This document shows positions 26,989 to 35,154 of a stretch of DNA of 64,000 bases, one piece after another (position 1 is the stretch's first letter; the number at the start of each line of letters is the position of its first letter). The DNA lies in the NCBI RefSeq assembly GCF_017406825.1, contig NZ_JAFQXT010000011.1:1-64000 (forward strand), in the 5' to 3' direction. Source of the DNA: Methanobrevibacter sp. Its GTDB lineage: Archaea; Methanobacteriota; Methanobacteria; Methanobacteriales; Methanobacteriaceae. A model generated the notes under the pieces. It had not been told where the DNA came from. It made no database searches and saw only the letters and a list, made by a program, of their open reading frames with translations. The position numbers and the translations under genes were made by a program.

Positions 26989-28245
26989 ATGAACCTTACA
27001 GATGAAAACATTATAGAAATTACAGATGAATTGTCATCCGAATATGAAATATCCAAAGTCCTAAGGCAATACCCTAAAGACACTGTAATTGTTAAAAACG
27101 TGAAAGGCTATGACATGCCTGTTGTTACTGGAATATGCAATACACGTGACAAAATTGCAAAGTCAATCAACTGTGAAGTTTCTGAAATTACAGAAAAGAT
27201 AATTGCCGCAATGGAAAATCCTGTAAAAGTTACCAACTACACTGACTTTTCAGCTTATGACACTTTAGATATTGATTTAGACAAAATCCCTATTTTAACT
27301 CATTACAAACGTGACGGTGGAGCATACATTACCGCAGGTGTTGTGTTTGCACGCGACCCTGTCACCGGCATTCAAAACGCTTCAATCCACCGTATGATGG
27401 TATTGGATAACAAAAGGCTCGTTATCCGTATCGTTCCAAGAAACCTTTACACCTACTTCCAAAATGCTCAAAAAGAAGGCAAAGACTTGGATATTGCAAT
27501 AGCCATTGGAATGGACCCTGCAATACTTCTTGCAAGTACAACTTCAATACCTATCGATTACAATGAAATGGAAGTTGCCAATGCATTTAAGGATGGAGAA
27601 CTTGAATTGATAAAATGCGGAGATTTGGAAGTTCCCCAGGCAGACATCATCCTGGAAGGTAAAATTTCAGTGACTGAAACTGTTGCTGAAGGCCCGTTTG
27701 TTGACTTAACAGACACTTATGACATAATCCGTGACCAGCCGGTGATTAACCTAAGTAAAATGCATATCAAAAAGGACAATCCTTGCTATCATGCAATAGT
27801 TCCGGCCGGATTTGAACATAAATTGTTGCAAGGTCTTCCACAGGAACCTAGAATATTCAAAGCAGTTAAAAATGCTGTTCCAACAGTTGAAAATGTTGTA
27901 TTGACTGAAGGAGGCTGCTGCTGGTTGCATGCAGTTGTATCAATCAACAAACAGACCGAAGGTGACGGTAAAAACGCTATCATGGCCGCATTGTCCGCAC
28001 ACCCCTCACTTAAACACTGCGTTGCGGTTGACACTGATGTTAACATATTTGATGCTGAAGATGTCGAATATGCAATATCCACCCGTGTCAAAGGCGACCG
28101 CGACATAATGATTGTTCCTAATGTTCGTGGATCTTCACTTGACCCTGTAGCTGAAAGTGATGGAACAACCACTAAAGTTGGTGTTGATGCAACCAAATCA
28201 CTTAAAACATTGGAAAAATTCGAAAGAGTTAGTTTTGGCGAATGA
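26989..28245 (+). CDS. UbiD-family decarboxylase, possibly anhydromevalonate phosphate decarboxylase
   Basis: 418-residue archaeal UbiD homologue. It would use prenylated FMN and a metal to decarboxylate an unsaturated acid. Seen are the substrate/cofactor segment [19 protein letters not shown] with conserved Arg, [32 protein letters not shown] carrying the acidic catalytic pair, and [11 protein letters not shown] near the end. In archaea, enzymes of this length decarboxylate trans-anhydromevalonate 5-phosphate in the modified mevalonate pathway for lipid precursors; that assignment is inference from the family. It is co-transcribed with purE, although no metabolic link is evident. Confidence 0.82.
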   Translation: MNLTDENIIEITDELSSEYEISKVLRQYPKDTVIVKNVKGYDMPVVTGICNTRDKIAKSINCEVSEITEKIIAAMENPVKVTNYTDFSAYDTLDIDLDKIPILTHYKRDGGAYITAGVVFARDPVTGIQNASIHRMMVLDNKRLVIRIVPRNLYTYFQNAQKEGKDLDIAIAIGMDPAILLASTTSIPIDYNEMEVANAFKDGELELIKCGDLEVPQADIILEGKISVTETVAEGPFVDLTDTYDIIRDQPVINLSKMHIKKDNPCYHAIVPAGFEHKLLQGLPQEPRIFKAVKNAVPTVENVVLTEGGCCWLHAVVSINKQTEGDGKNAIMAALSAHPSLKHCVAVDTDVNIFDAEDVEYAISTRVKGDRDIMIVPNVRGSSLDPVAESDGTTTKVGVDATKSLKTLEKFERVSFGE

Positions 28246-28274
28246 ACTAACTCAATGAAATATGAGGATACATC

Positions 28275-28568
28275 ATGATTAGCGATGAGGAAAAAGAAAA
28301 AATCAAAGAGGAAATAGTCACCGAAATCAACTCCATTTTAGAGAAAAACAACGAATCATACAGAATGGATAGAGTGAATATCCTGAAAACAAATGAAACC
28401 GTTAAATTCATGGGAAATTACAGGGTCTATGACCGGAAAAATTACAACTCTGTTTCAGGAGAGATTAATTCTTTCTTGAAGAAATACGGTGAAGTTAACA
28501 TCAAATCCAAAAAAATCAGGGACAGCGGCATGAAATTTACCACTGTTAGCTTTAATTTTGAACTATAG
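28275..28568 (+). CDS. Conserved-looking hypothetical protein
   Basis: 97 residues, ATG with a GAGG ribosome site. It is highly charged, with an N-terminal amphipathic helix rich in Glu and Lys (1-27), then a probable alternating beta region (KFMGNYRVYD, GEVNIKSKKIRDSGMKF) ending TTVSFNFEL. It has no signal peptide or membrane segment. It lies 29 nt after the UbiD gene and is probably the last gene of the purE operon. I do not recognise the family. Confidence 0.6.
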   Translation: MISDEEKEKIKEEIVTEINSILEKNNESYRMDRVNILKTNETVKFMGNYRVYDRKNYNSVSGEINSFLKKYGEVNIKSKKIRDSGMKFTTVSFNFEL

Positions 28569-28679
28569 ATGTTTCTTGTAGGAAAATCGTATTTTAAAAA
28601 CAAATACTATGATTTTTTCAATGAAATGTAATATATTTATTTCAACATGATCCTTACTAAAAAAAGCAGAAAAAAATTT

Positions 28680-28712
28680 GAACTACCTCGAGCTGTGAAT
28701 CTCGAGTAGTTC
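28680..28712. terminator. Hairpin between convergent genes
   Basis: GAACTAC-C-TCGAG (28680-28692) pairs with CTCGAGTAGTTC (28701-28712): a 12-bp stem with one bulged C and an 8-nt loop. It starts a few bases downstream of the orphan ATPase stop (minus strand) and could end that transcript and the plus-strand one. The remainder of 28569-28679 is AT-rich without a clear gene. Confidence 0.55.
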
Positions 28713-28714
28713 AT

Positions 28715-30175
28715 TTACATTAATGAAAATGTTTTTATTGGTACAAATATTACATTGTCAACTTTTTCAATTGTTTTTGTCGTATCCGATATAATAATTC
28801 CATGTGAAGCTTTATAACGCCTTATTGCATCCTTAATCTGATTAGTATCCTTATCACCATGTCCAACTTCTATTGGAATCACTTCATCAAATTCTTTTTT
28901 TATTATGAAGTCAACACGTTGTTTTTTTACTTTATATGTGTCGTTGAATATGCTGAATTCAAAGAATTGTTCACTATTCTTTAGATTGACGAGGTTTGAC
29001 CCGACTAATGTTTCAAGCAATATTCCTTCATATTCAGTTAAGTTTATTGATGAAAATCCGAATTTGGTATTTATTGCATGCATTATACTTGGTGTTGCAA
29101 AATAATACTGCCATGACCTTTTTACCCTTGCATTTGCACCGGAATATGGTTCTGTGTGAAATATTAAATGGGTCTTTTCAAGCAAGTCCATTATTGTATT
29201 TACTGATCCAGCAGAGGTTTTGATTTTGTTTGCAAGTGCATTCTGTGATATGTCACCAGGATATTTTTCCGCTAAAAATTTCATTAACCTCAATGCATTT
29301 GTTTGCGAATTGGCTGTTAGATTATTCATTGTTCCCAAATCTTTTGTTACTACACTCTCAACTGAGTAATATAATTTTTTGGATGCATTTCTGTGATTTG
29401 TATCATGCATTACTGATGGAAATCCACCAAATTTAAAATAATTATTCCAATCCATTGAATTATAATTTTTTAGGTTTAATAAATCACGATTCAGTTGTTT
29501 TTCTTTTATTATTGCATTTTCAACATTACCATTAAATACTAAATCTATTAAATCATTGGAAATATCTGTATGATAATTATATTTTAATTTTAAGTGTTGT
29601 GAATAATTTAGGGGTGTTATTGGGTATCTTATCATTCTTCTAGCTGCTTCTGCATTGTATTTCAGATTTATTGATGATGAACCTGTGAAAATCGCAAATA
29701 TATTTTTGGATTTATCGGTGATTAGTTTACCTGAAATTGACCAGTCTTTGTCAAAATGGGATTCATCAATTAACAAAAATATTTTTTCATCAAGTGTTAG
29801 CAGTGATGAGTTATGGAATGTTTTTAGGTAATATTTGATTGTATCGTAGATATCACAATCTTCTATTTTATTTAATTCTTCACAGGAGAAATACAGTATC
29901 TGATTGGGATTGATATTTTTTTGATTCATTAAATAGTCATATACCTGAAATAGAATTGTTGTTTTTCCAACACCTCTAATACCTGGTAAGACAATATAGC
30001 GATTAACATTATTTCCTTCTATAAATTCATCAATAAATGTTGTTATTTCTTCAAAATCATCCCGATGATTAAATTTAACACCCATATTTGATAGTTCATT
30101 GTTTAATGACAAGGGAATGTCTGTAATTTGACTTTGCAAAAAATCATGAATTGAATTTTCATTATCAAAATTCAT
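28715..30175 (-). CDS. AAA ATPase with C-terminal DUF4143/nuclease-like domain
   Basis: 486-residue archaeal-type STAND/AAA ATPase. Walker A is PGIRGVGKTTILFQ (about 82-95); Walker B is KIFLLIDESHFDKDW (about 150); the sensor is IFAIFTGSSS. A winged-helix follows (NALANKIKTSAGSVNTIMDLL, about 310-340). The C-terminal part has the VDFIIK...PIEVG...RYKASHGIII pattern of DUF4143/PD-(D/E)xK-like domains. Such genes are patchy and often lie in strain-variable regions; their role is unclear (DNA transaction or defence-like). The ATG has an AGGTG site. It is a single gene with an unusual palindrome-rich promoter (30200-30266) and a 3' hairpin, and has more AT-rich codons than its neighbours, hinting at acquisition. 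Confidence 0.8.
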   Translation of the reverse strand: MNFDNENSIHDFLQSQITDIPLSLNNELSNMGVKFNHRDDFEEITTFIDEFIEGNNVNRYIVLPGIRGVGKTTILFQVYDYLMNQKNINPNQILYFSCEELNKIEDCDIYDTIKYYLKTFHNSSLLTLDEKIFLLIDESHFDKDWSISGKLITDKSKNIFAIFTGSSSINLKYNAEAARRMIRYPITPLNYSQHLKLKYNYHTDISNDLIDLVFNGNVENAIIKEKQLNRDLLNLKNYNSMDWNNYFKFGGFPSVMHDTNHRNASKKLYYSVESVVTKDLGTMNNLTANSQTNALRLMKFLAEKYPGDISQNALANKIKTSAGSVNTIMDLLEKTHLIFHTEPYSGANARVKRSWQYYFATPSIMHAINTKFGFSSINLTEYEGILLETLVGSNLVNLKNSEQFFEFSIFNDTYKVKKQRVDFIIKKEFDEVIPIEVGHGDKDTNQIKDAIRRYKASHGIIISDTTKTIEKVDNVIFVPIKTFSLM

Positions 30176-30199
30176 AATAAAAACACCTCTTAGATAATA

Positions 30200-30266
30200 T
30201 ATTGAATACTATAATATAAATATTATTCAATATATTGAATGATAGTATATAAAAGAACATTCAATA
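30200..30266. promoter_or_regulatory. Palindromic operator-like cluster upstream of the orphan ATPase
   Basis: A perfect 16-bp palindrome ATTCAATATATTGAAT (30225-30240) is flanked by further half-sites TATTGAAT (30200-30207) and ATTCAATA (30259-30266). The half-sites are nearly evenly spaced (17 and 18 nt). It lies in the promoter spacer 25-91 nt before the ATPase ATG. The pattern is that of a cooperative repressor site; the regulator is unknown. Confidence 0.5.
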
Positions 30267-30329
30267 AAATATGAATCAAAATTATAGATAAACTATAATT
30301 CAAAACAAATTGGAAACACCCTATCAAAA

Positions 30330-31202
30330 TTAAATATTTCCAAGATAAACGTTTTTGATACCCTTATCCAAAGCTATTTCCTTTGCCTTAAACAGAATTT
30401 CGGGCCTTGTCGGTGAAATGTCATCCATCTTATAATATGGAAATGCCCTTGAAAAATGAAGCGGAACATCCGGGTCCAGTTCATCAACGATAAAATCACA
30501 CAACTCAGTTATTTCATCAACAGAATCATTGTAATCATTAATGATTAGATTTGTGATTTCCAAATGCTTTCCTTCATCATGAACGCGTTTTATGTTATCC
30601 AAAACAATGTCAAGATCTGCACCGCAGACCTTCCTGTAGAAATCCTTGGAAATTGATTTAAGGTCTATGTTGAATGCATCCACAAAACTTAAGACTTCAG
30701 CCAGTGATTTGTCTGAGAAGTATCCGTTTGTAACATAGATTACTTTCAGGTTTTTGGCTTTTGCCAAAAGGGAAGTTTTCTTGCTGAAAGGTAAGTGTAT
30801 CGTAGGTTCATTATAGGTCCAAGCAATTGACTTGCAATTGTAATTAAGTGCATTTTCCACAATCGCTTCTGGCGTTATTTTAATACCATTGTAATTCTTA
30901 TCATATTCATGTGATATCATATAGTTCTGGCAATGCAAACAGGTCATATTGCACCCAAAACCTCCGATTGAATATGTGAATGTCCCCGGAAGAAAATGAT
31001 TAAACGGCTTTTTTTCAACGGGATCAGGACTTAAAGATGAAACAATCCCGTATGACTCATCAAACAGCTCGCCGTTTACGTTTTTATGCTGTCGGCAAAC
31101 ACCTACATTGCCGTCGGCGATTTTGCAGTAATTGGCGCATATCTCACATCGAATCTTTTGAGTCTTGGAACTTTTCTTATACAAATCCCTACTCACTAAC
31201 AT
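30330..31202 (-). CDS. amrS: AmmeMemoRadiSam system radical SAM enzyme
   Basis: Radical SAM protein of the PflA-like AmrS family, about 290 residues. An N-terminal cysteine set CEICANYCKIADGNVGVC precedes the radical SAM cluster motif CNMTCLHCQNY (CxxxCxxC). YSIGGFGCN, IAWTYNEPTIH, YVTNGYFSD and FNIDLKSISKDFYRKVCG follow. It is usually linked with AmmeMemo partners (AMMECR1 and Memo-like proteins); these are not in the window. Activity is unknown in general. Start: ATG at 31202 (MLVSRDLYKK) has AGGGG 10 nt upstream; ATGs at 31211 and further upstream are in frame. It overlaps the end of thiL, so it is coupled to it. Confidence 0.86.
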   Translation of the reverse strand: MLVSRDLYKKSSKTQKIRCEICANYCKIADGNVGVCRQHKNVNGELFDESYGIVSSLSPDPVEKKPFNHFLPGTFTYSIGGFGCNMTCLHCQNYMISHEYDKNYNGIKITPEAIVENALNYNCKSIAWTYNEPTIHLPFSKKTSLLAKAKNLKVIYVTNGYFSDKSLAEVLSFVDAFNIDLKSISKDFYRKVCGADLDIVLDNIKRVHDEGKHLEITNLIINDYNDSVDEITELCDFIVDELDPDVPLHFSRAFPYYKMDDISPTRPEILFKAKEIALDKGIKNVYLGNI

Positions 31203-32112
31203 AATGCTCATAACCCCTGTTTTCCATTCTTTCAACAAAACCGTTTTCCAATGTCAGTTCAATGACATCGGAATCTGTGACCTCGCCAATCACGATGCAG
31301 TCGATCGGCAGCTTTTCCAGATTCTCCTTTGTTATTGTAAACAATAACTCAAAATCCTCTCCGACGTTCAATATCAAATCCAAATAATCCAAACCAAAAT
31401 CTTCAGCTAATTGTTTATATTCATCTGAGATGTTTAACATCTCTTCATGAATCATGAAGCCACAGCCATCCTTTTTAATAGTATATAGCTCACTTGCAAG
31501 CCCATCAGTGATGTCCGTTGCTGATGTGGCAAAATCCCTTAAAACCAAGCCCTCCTTAATGCGTGCTTCCGGCTTTAAGGCCTTTTTGGTGTAGATGTTA
31601 TCAAAAGTATCAATTTCAAAACCCAATGCCGCATGACCTATTTCGCCTGTAATGGCTATTAAATCCCCTTTAGAATAAGTATCCATCATCAATGGCTTGT
31701 CTGTCAGGCCAAGTGCAGTTCCTGTGATTATAATCTCTGATGCTTCATTAGTGTCACCGCCGATTAAAGGAATGCCGTAATAATCACATGCTTTCAAAAC
31801 ACCGTCAAGAATCTGTTTAAAAAAATCCAATTCCAAATCTTTAGGAAGTGCGATTGCAAGCAAAAATCCAAAAGGTTCAGCTCCCATGGCGGCCAAATCG
31901 CTTACATTAACGGTGACCGCTTTGAAACCCATGTTGAAATAGGACATGTTTTCGGGAAAATGTCTTGACTGAATCAGCATGTCGGTTGTGGAAATCAAAT
32001 TATTATCCTGAAATGGAGTAATGGCCGTGTCATCTGGTGTGATGCTTTTAAAATTAGAAATAATATATCTAATCAATTCCTTTTCACCAATATCAGAGAT
32101 TTTGAGAGTCAT
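31189..32112 (-). CDS. thiL: Thiamine-monophosphate kinase
   Basis: ATP-dependent phosphorylation of thiamine phosphate to the diphosphate cofactor. A 307-residue PurM-like fold: IGEKELIRYI, DDTAITPF, VNVSDLAAMGAEPFGFLLA, IPLIGGDTNEASEIIITGTALG, ATDITDGLASEL and LNVGEDFELLFT are the standard metal and nucleotide motifs. No Shine-Dalgarno precedes the ATG, and a TATA-like TTATAA (plus 32137-32142) lies about 27 nt upstream, so the mRNA is probably leaderless. Its 3' end overlaps amrS by about 14 nt. Confidence 0.93.
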   Translation of the reverse strand: MTLKISDIGEKELIRYIISNFKSITPDDTAITPFQDNNLISTTDMLIQSRHFPENMSYFNMGFKAVTVNVSDLAAMGAEPFGFLLAIALPKDLELDFFKQILDGVLKACDYYGIPLIGGDTNEASEIIITGTALGLTDKPLMMDTYSKGDLIAITGEIGHAALGFEIDTFDNIYTKKALKPEARIKEGLVLRDFATSATDITDGLASELYTIKKDGCGFMIHEEMLNISDEYKQLAEDFGLDYLDLILNVGEDFELLFTITKENLEKLPIDCIVIGEVTDSDVIELTLENGFVERMENRGYEHYVSE

Positions 32113-32176
32113 GAATATTAGTATAATCTTTAGAATTTATAAGTTTTAATAAAAAAAAGTAAAAAATATTTCAGAA

Positions 32177-32665
32177 CTACAAGTGTTCTGAAACCCTGTC
32201 TTTTATAATTTCGTACATCCTCCTATCAATTCCAAGAGGATCTGTCAAGATGATTTCACCATCAAATTCAAATTCCTCATCGTCATGGTCATGATGGTGG
32301 TGATGATGATGCCCGTGATGGTGGTCATGCTCATCATGGTCGTGATGGTGGTGATGATGACCATGTGCCTCTTCAGCGTCAAAATCACTTTCAATGCCAA
32401 GCAATCCCGGAATATCCCTTTTTGTGTGAAGTCCGTGTGCGACAAATACCGGCACTACAATGATTTTATCCAAATCGTTTTCACTGGTTAACTTATTGAT
32501 AGTTTCAGGTATGCCCGGCTTTCTGATTTCCATGAATCCATATTCAACAGGGATGTCCGGAAATTCTTCTTCATACATTTCTTTATAAGCTTTAATAACT
32601 TCTTCCCCATCGTCCAGTCTGGAACCGTGGGACAACAATAAAATTCCTGTTTTTTTATCTGACAT
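32177..32665 (-). CDS. cfbA: Sirohydrochlorin nickel/cobalt chelatase CfbA, His-rich
   Basis: Small CbiX-type chelatase, which inserts Ni(II) into sirohydrochlorin (first step of coenzyme F430) and Co(II) for B12. 162 residues from the ATG at 32665. Active-site histidines are His13 in LSHGSRL and His80 in HGLHTKRDIPGLLG. An inserted segment, residues 101-127, contains 20 histidines among 27 residues with interspersed Asp and Glu. It is absent from minimal CbiX(S) enzymes and probably holds or buffers nickel. AGGATGA ribosome site. A related double-domain gene lies 84 nt upstream on the same strand, so the two are probably co-transcribed. Confidence 0.92.
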   Translation of the reverse strand: MSDKKTGILLLSHGSRLDDGEEVIKAYKEMYEEEFPDIPVEYGFMEIRKPGIPETINKLTSENDLDKIIVVPVFVAHGLHTKRDIPGLLGIESDFDAEEAHGHHHHHHDHDEHDHHHGHHHHHHHDHDDEEFEFDGEIILTDPLGIDRRMYEIIKDRVSEHL

Positions 32666-32749
32666 GCTTATCATCCTTAATTAAGTTTTAAGTTAAATTC
32701 TTTTAAGTTATCTTGATTAAAAAATTTTTCAAAAAAATATATGGAAAAA

Positions 32750-33658
32750 CTATAATTTTTCCTCAATCATCTTAACTAAAATATCAATTAAAATGTCATC
32801 GGCTTTAATAGGCTCAGGATACAAGATTTCCCCATCGAATTCAACTGGAGTCAGGTCATGACTGTGGTCATGGCCGTGGCCATGGGAATGTGAGTGTGAA
32901 TGTTCGTGCTCTTCCAAAAATCCTAATATGTGTGGGATGTCATGGGTTGTGTGCATTCCAGGAGCAATGAAGACAGGTACGACAACCAATCTTTCCAAAT
33001 CATTTTCCTCTACCAATTTATTGATGGATTCTGGGATGCTTGGGCCGCACAATTCCATAAATCCGAAACTGGAAGGCAATTCACAGGTTTTTTCGAATTT
33101 ATTGTATAAGGCTGTTGCGAATTCCTTATTGTAATTAAGTCTTGAACCGTGTGTTACAAGTAAAATGCCTGTTTTTGCATCATCATCCAATTCAGACTCG
33201 GATAATGCCTCATTAATCCTTTTATCGATGATATCCAATAGCTCATCCCTTGGTCCAATAGAGCCTAAAAGTTCAATTTCACCGTCGAATTCAACATCCG
33301 GAGCTATTGACAAGTAGTGCTCGGCCGGATAATTTCCATCAGGACATCTTGGATCTTCCTCTAAAGGATCCAAACCCAACAATTGCGGAATATCAATGTT
33401 TGTGTGAATTCCGGGTGCCAAGAATACAGGTAAAGCTATGATTCTATTCAAATCATCAACTTCATCTTTCAATATTTCGACGGCACCGGCAATTGTAGGC
33501 TCTGAAACCTTCATATATCCTATTTCGGCTGAAAGGCCAGTTTTTTTGATAAATTTCTCTTTGATTTCAATGAATACCTCTTCTGCGTAAGGCAGGGTAC
33601 TGCCGTGGCTTACGAGAATTACGCCGGTATCATTTGATAACTTTGAATTTGTATCCAT
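32750..33658 (-). CDS. Tandem double CbiX-type chelatase
   Basis: 302 residues made of two CbiX(S)-like domains. Domain 1 (about 10-150) has VILVSHGSTLPYAEE with His18 and APGIHTNIDIPQLLG with His85. Domain 2 (about 160-302) has ILLVTHGSRLNYNKE with His170 and APGMHTTHDIPHILG with His236, then a His-rich stretch (251-267) at the same place as in CfbA. Both active-site His pairs are intact. It resembles the fused bacterial CbiX(L)/SirB layout, but the His-rich run lies only in the second half. Likely a sirohydrochlorin metal chelatase for cobalt or nickel. The ATG lies inside the end of the DUF35 gene (29-nt overlap) with a GGAG site. Confidence 0.85.
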   Translation of the reverse strand: MDTNSKLSNDTGVILVSHGSTLPYAEEVFIEIKEKFIKKTGLSAEIGYMKVSEPTIAGAVEILKDEVDDLNRIIALPVFLAPGIHTNIDIPQLLGLDPLEEDPRCPDGNYPAEHYLSIAPDVEFDGEIELLGSIGPRDELLDIIDKRINEALSESELDDDAKTGILLVTHGSRLNYNKEFATALYNKFEKTCELPSSFGFMELCGPSIPESINKLVEENDLERLVVVPVFIAPGMHTTHDIPHILGFLEEHEHSHSHSHGHGHDHSHDLTPVEFDGEILYPEPIKADDILIDILVKMIEEKL

Positions 33659-34028
33659 ATGAGATTACTCCGTCTTCACCATCTTCTCTAACTCTTCTGA
33701 ATACCATTTCAACATCGTCGCCTATTTCAAGTGAATCCACATCACAATCGACGAGTTGAGTGGTTAATTTTGCGCCTTCCTCGAGTTCGATGACCGCTAC
33801 AGCATATGGTGCTGATTTTTTAAAGTCGTCAGGTGCTGATCTAATTACTGAGTAAGTATATATTTTTCCTTTTCCTGAAAATTGGAAAGGTTCAAGGTCT
33901 CCTTTTCTCCTACAGTTAGGACAGACTACACGTGCTGGGAAGAATACTTCACCGCAGGTGTTGCATTTGGAACCTATAAGATTGTATCTCTGTTGTATAT
34001 GACGCCATGTTCTTACAGTATCGGACAT
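33630..34028 (-). CDS. Zn-ribbon OB-fold protein (DUF35)
   Basis: 132 residues from the ATG at 34028 with a perfect GGAGGA site; an upstream in-frame start at 34133 is rejected because it adds 35 unmatched residues. The N-terminal helix SDTVRTWRHIQQRYNLIG and rubredoxin-like CNTCGEVFFPARVVCPNC are followed by an OB fold (GKGKIYTYSVIR to the C-terminus). In archaea DUF35 bridges acetoacetyl-CoA thiolase and HMG-CoA synthase, channelling acyl-CoA in the mevalonate pathway. Those two enzymes are not adjacent here. It overlaps the double CbiX gene, but a functional tie is not evident. Confidence 0.85.
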   Translation of the reverse strand: MSDTVRTWRHIQQRYNLIGSKCNTCGEVFFPARVVCPNCRRKGDLEPFQFSGKGKIYTYSVIRSAPDDFKKSAPYAVAVIELEEGAKLTTQLVDCDVDSLEIGDDVEMVFRRVREDGEDGVISYGYKFKVIK

Positions 34029-34151
34029 GTAAATCCTCCTATAATTTTCAATAAGTATAATTTGTCTTAAATAATATAAATAGGTATTTTTTTTATTACT
34101 AAATTTCATAATATCATAAAATCGTATTAACATGTATGTGAAAAATCATAC

Positions 34152-34180
34152 TGTCGCACTTCGACAACTGATTTATAAAT
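34152..34180 (+). promoter_or_regulatory. Inverted repeat and TATA box of the pilin-like operon
   Basis: TGTCG (34152-34156) and CGACA (34162-34166) with a 5-nt spacer lie directly before a TATA-like ATTTATAAAT (34171-34180). The TATA box is about 26 nt before the ATG at 34201, which lacks a ribosome site, indicating a leaderless mRNA. The repeat is placed where an activator or TFB-modulating factor would bind. Confidence 0.4.
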
Positions 34181-34200
34181 TACCGGCCAAATTTTAAAAA

Positions 34201-35154
34201 ATGAAAAGAAAAAGACTGGACTCACAAGGAAATATACTAGTAGGAACAACGGCAATTCTAATTGTGTCACTATTGCTGATGGCAGTTTTTGTTATAACCG
34301 CGATAAATTTTATTCACAATTCAAATATTGATTCTGAAGCAAACGATAATTTCAAATATATTATAGACGACTATTCAAATAATCTGGAAATTTTAGGAAG
34401 GGATTCGATAGCTGAAGCAACACAGAAAGTATACAATGGCCTACCGGTCTTCAATAGTGAAGACCAAATCAAAAAGAATTTGAATAACCTTCTTGAAGAT
34501 GAAAACAATGAATTTAAGGAGAAATATGACATTGACTTGTCCTCTGAGGTAATATCCGTCGAGCCAACGGACTCCCCCTGGAAAGTATTGTTCAAAGTTA
34601 AACTGAATGGTAAAAAAGGCAATGAGGAATTTTCACAGATTGTAGAAAGAAACGCTTCGATAGAAGGCTTAAGAGACCCTCTTCCTATTGCAAAGCTAAC
34701 CATTGCATCCGGCGTTATGGCATATGATGATGAAATCCATTACAAGACCGCGCTGTCAGCTTATATGATTCTGCATAATTTGGATTCTCCGGAATCATAC
34801 ATTGAAGCTACAGCACCGTTATACATGAAAAAATGTCCTTATGACCCTTATATCCATCACGGCGATCCGGGCGTTTTGAAAGACTGTCTGGATAATGGAT
34901 ATTTCCACGAAAGCGCTGATGGAAGCTGTTACTTATGCAGACTGGAAGGAAAGGGAAAATGCCCCCATTATGGAATGGAAGTCTTCATTCAAACCCACAC
35001 ACCAATTAAAAACGAGTCATTGTCATGTTCCGACCATGTGGTGTTTGCAGACCACTACAACGGTGAAAAGATAAACCCTGACGATTGGGACAGTTTGATT
35101 TTGGATAATTCACACAGGAAAAAGTATGGGTTGAGCGCAAATGAAAGCTATTGA
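34201..35154 (+). CDS. Pilin-like membrane-anchored extracellular protein
   Basis: 317 residues. A basic N-terminus (KRKRLDSQG) leads into a long hydrophobic helix (about 12-40), the layout of archaeal type IV prepilins and pseudopilins (QG before the helix). The exterior part is Asp/Glu/Asn-rich and includes a Cys-containing loop (KKCPYDPYIHHGDPG, then C-L and C-Y-L-C and C-P-H residues, about 218-265) that may bind metal or form disulfides. No closer family is recognised. It overlaps the next gene, a second helix-anchored protein, by 14 nt, suggesting they work as a pair, for example minor pilins or an adhesin tip. Confidence 0.65.
   Translation: MKRKRLDSQGNILVGTTAILIVSLLLMAVFVITAINFIHNSNIDSEANDNFKYIIDDYSNNLEILGRDSIAEATQKVYNGLPVFNSEDQIKKNLNNLLEDENNEFKEKYDIDLSSEVISVEPTDSPWKVLFKVKLNGKKGNEEFSQIVERNASIEGLRDPLPIAKLTIASGVMAYDDEIHYKTALSAYMILHNLDSPESYIEATAPLYMKKCPYDPYIHHGDPGVLKDCLDNGYFHESADGSCYLCRLEGKGKCPHYGMEVFIQTHTPIKNESLSCSDHVVFADHYNGEKINPDDWDSLILDNSHRKKYGLSANESY

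Noticed and set aside
28570-28632. 20-codon ORF after the 28275-28568 gene
   Set aside because: No ribosome site, no recognisable feature and below the length that could be supported.
32285-32491. Plus-strand ORF rich in Met and Val opposite cfbA
   Set aside because: It is the antisense shadow of the His codon run (CAT/CAC read as ATG/GTG) and has no ribosome site or independent support.
34029-34133. N-terminal extension of the DUF35 gene
   Set aside because: The GGAGGA site directly before 34028 and the family length favour the shorter protein.
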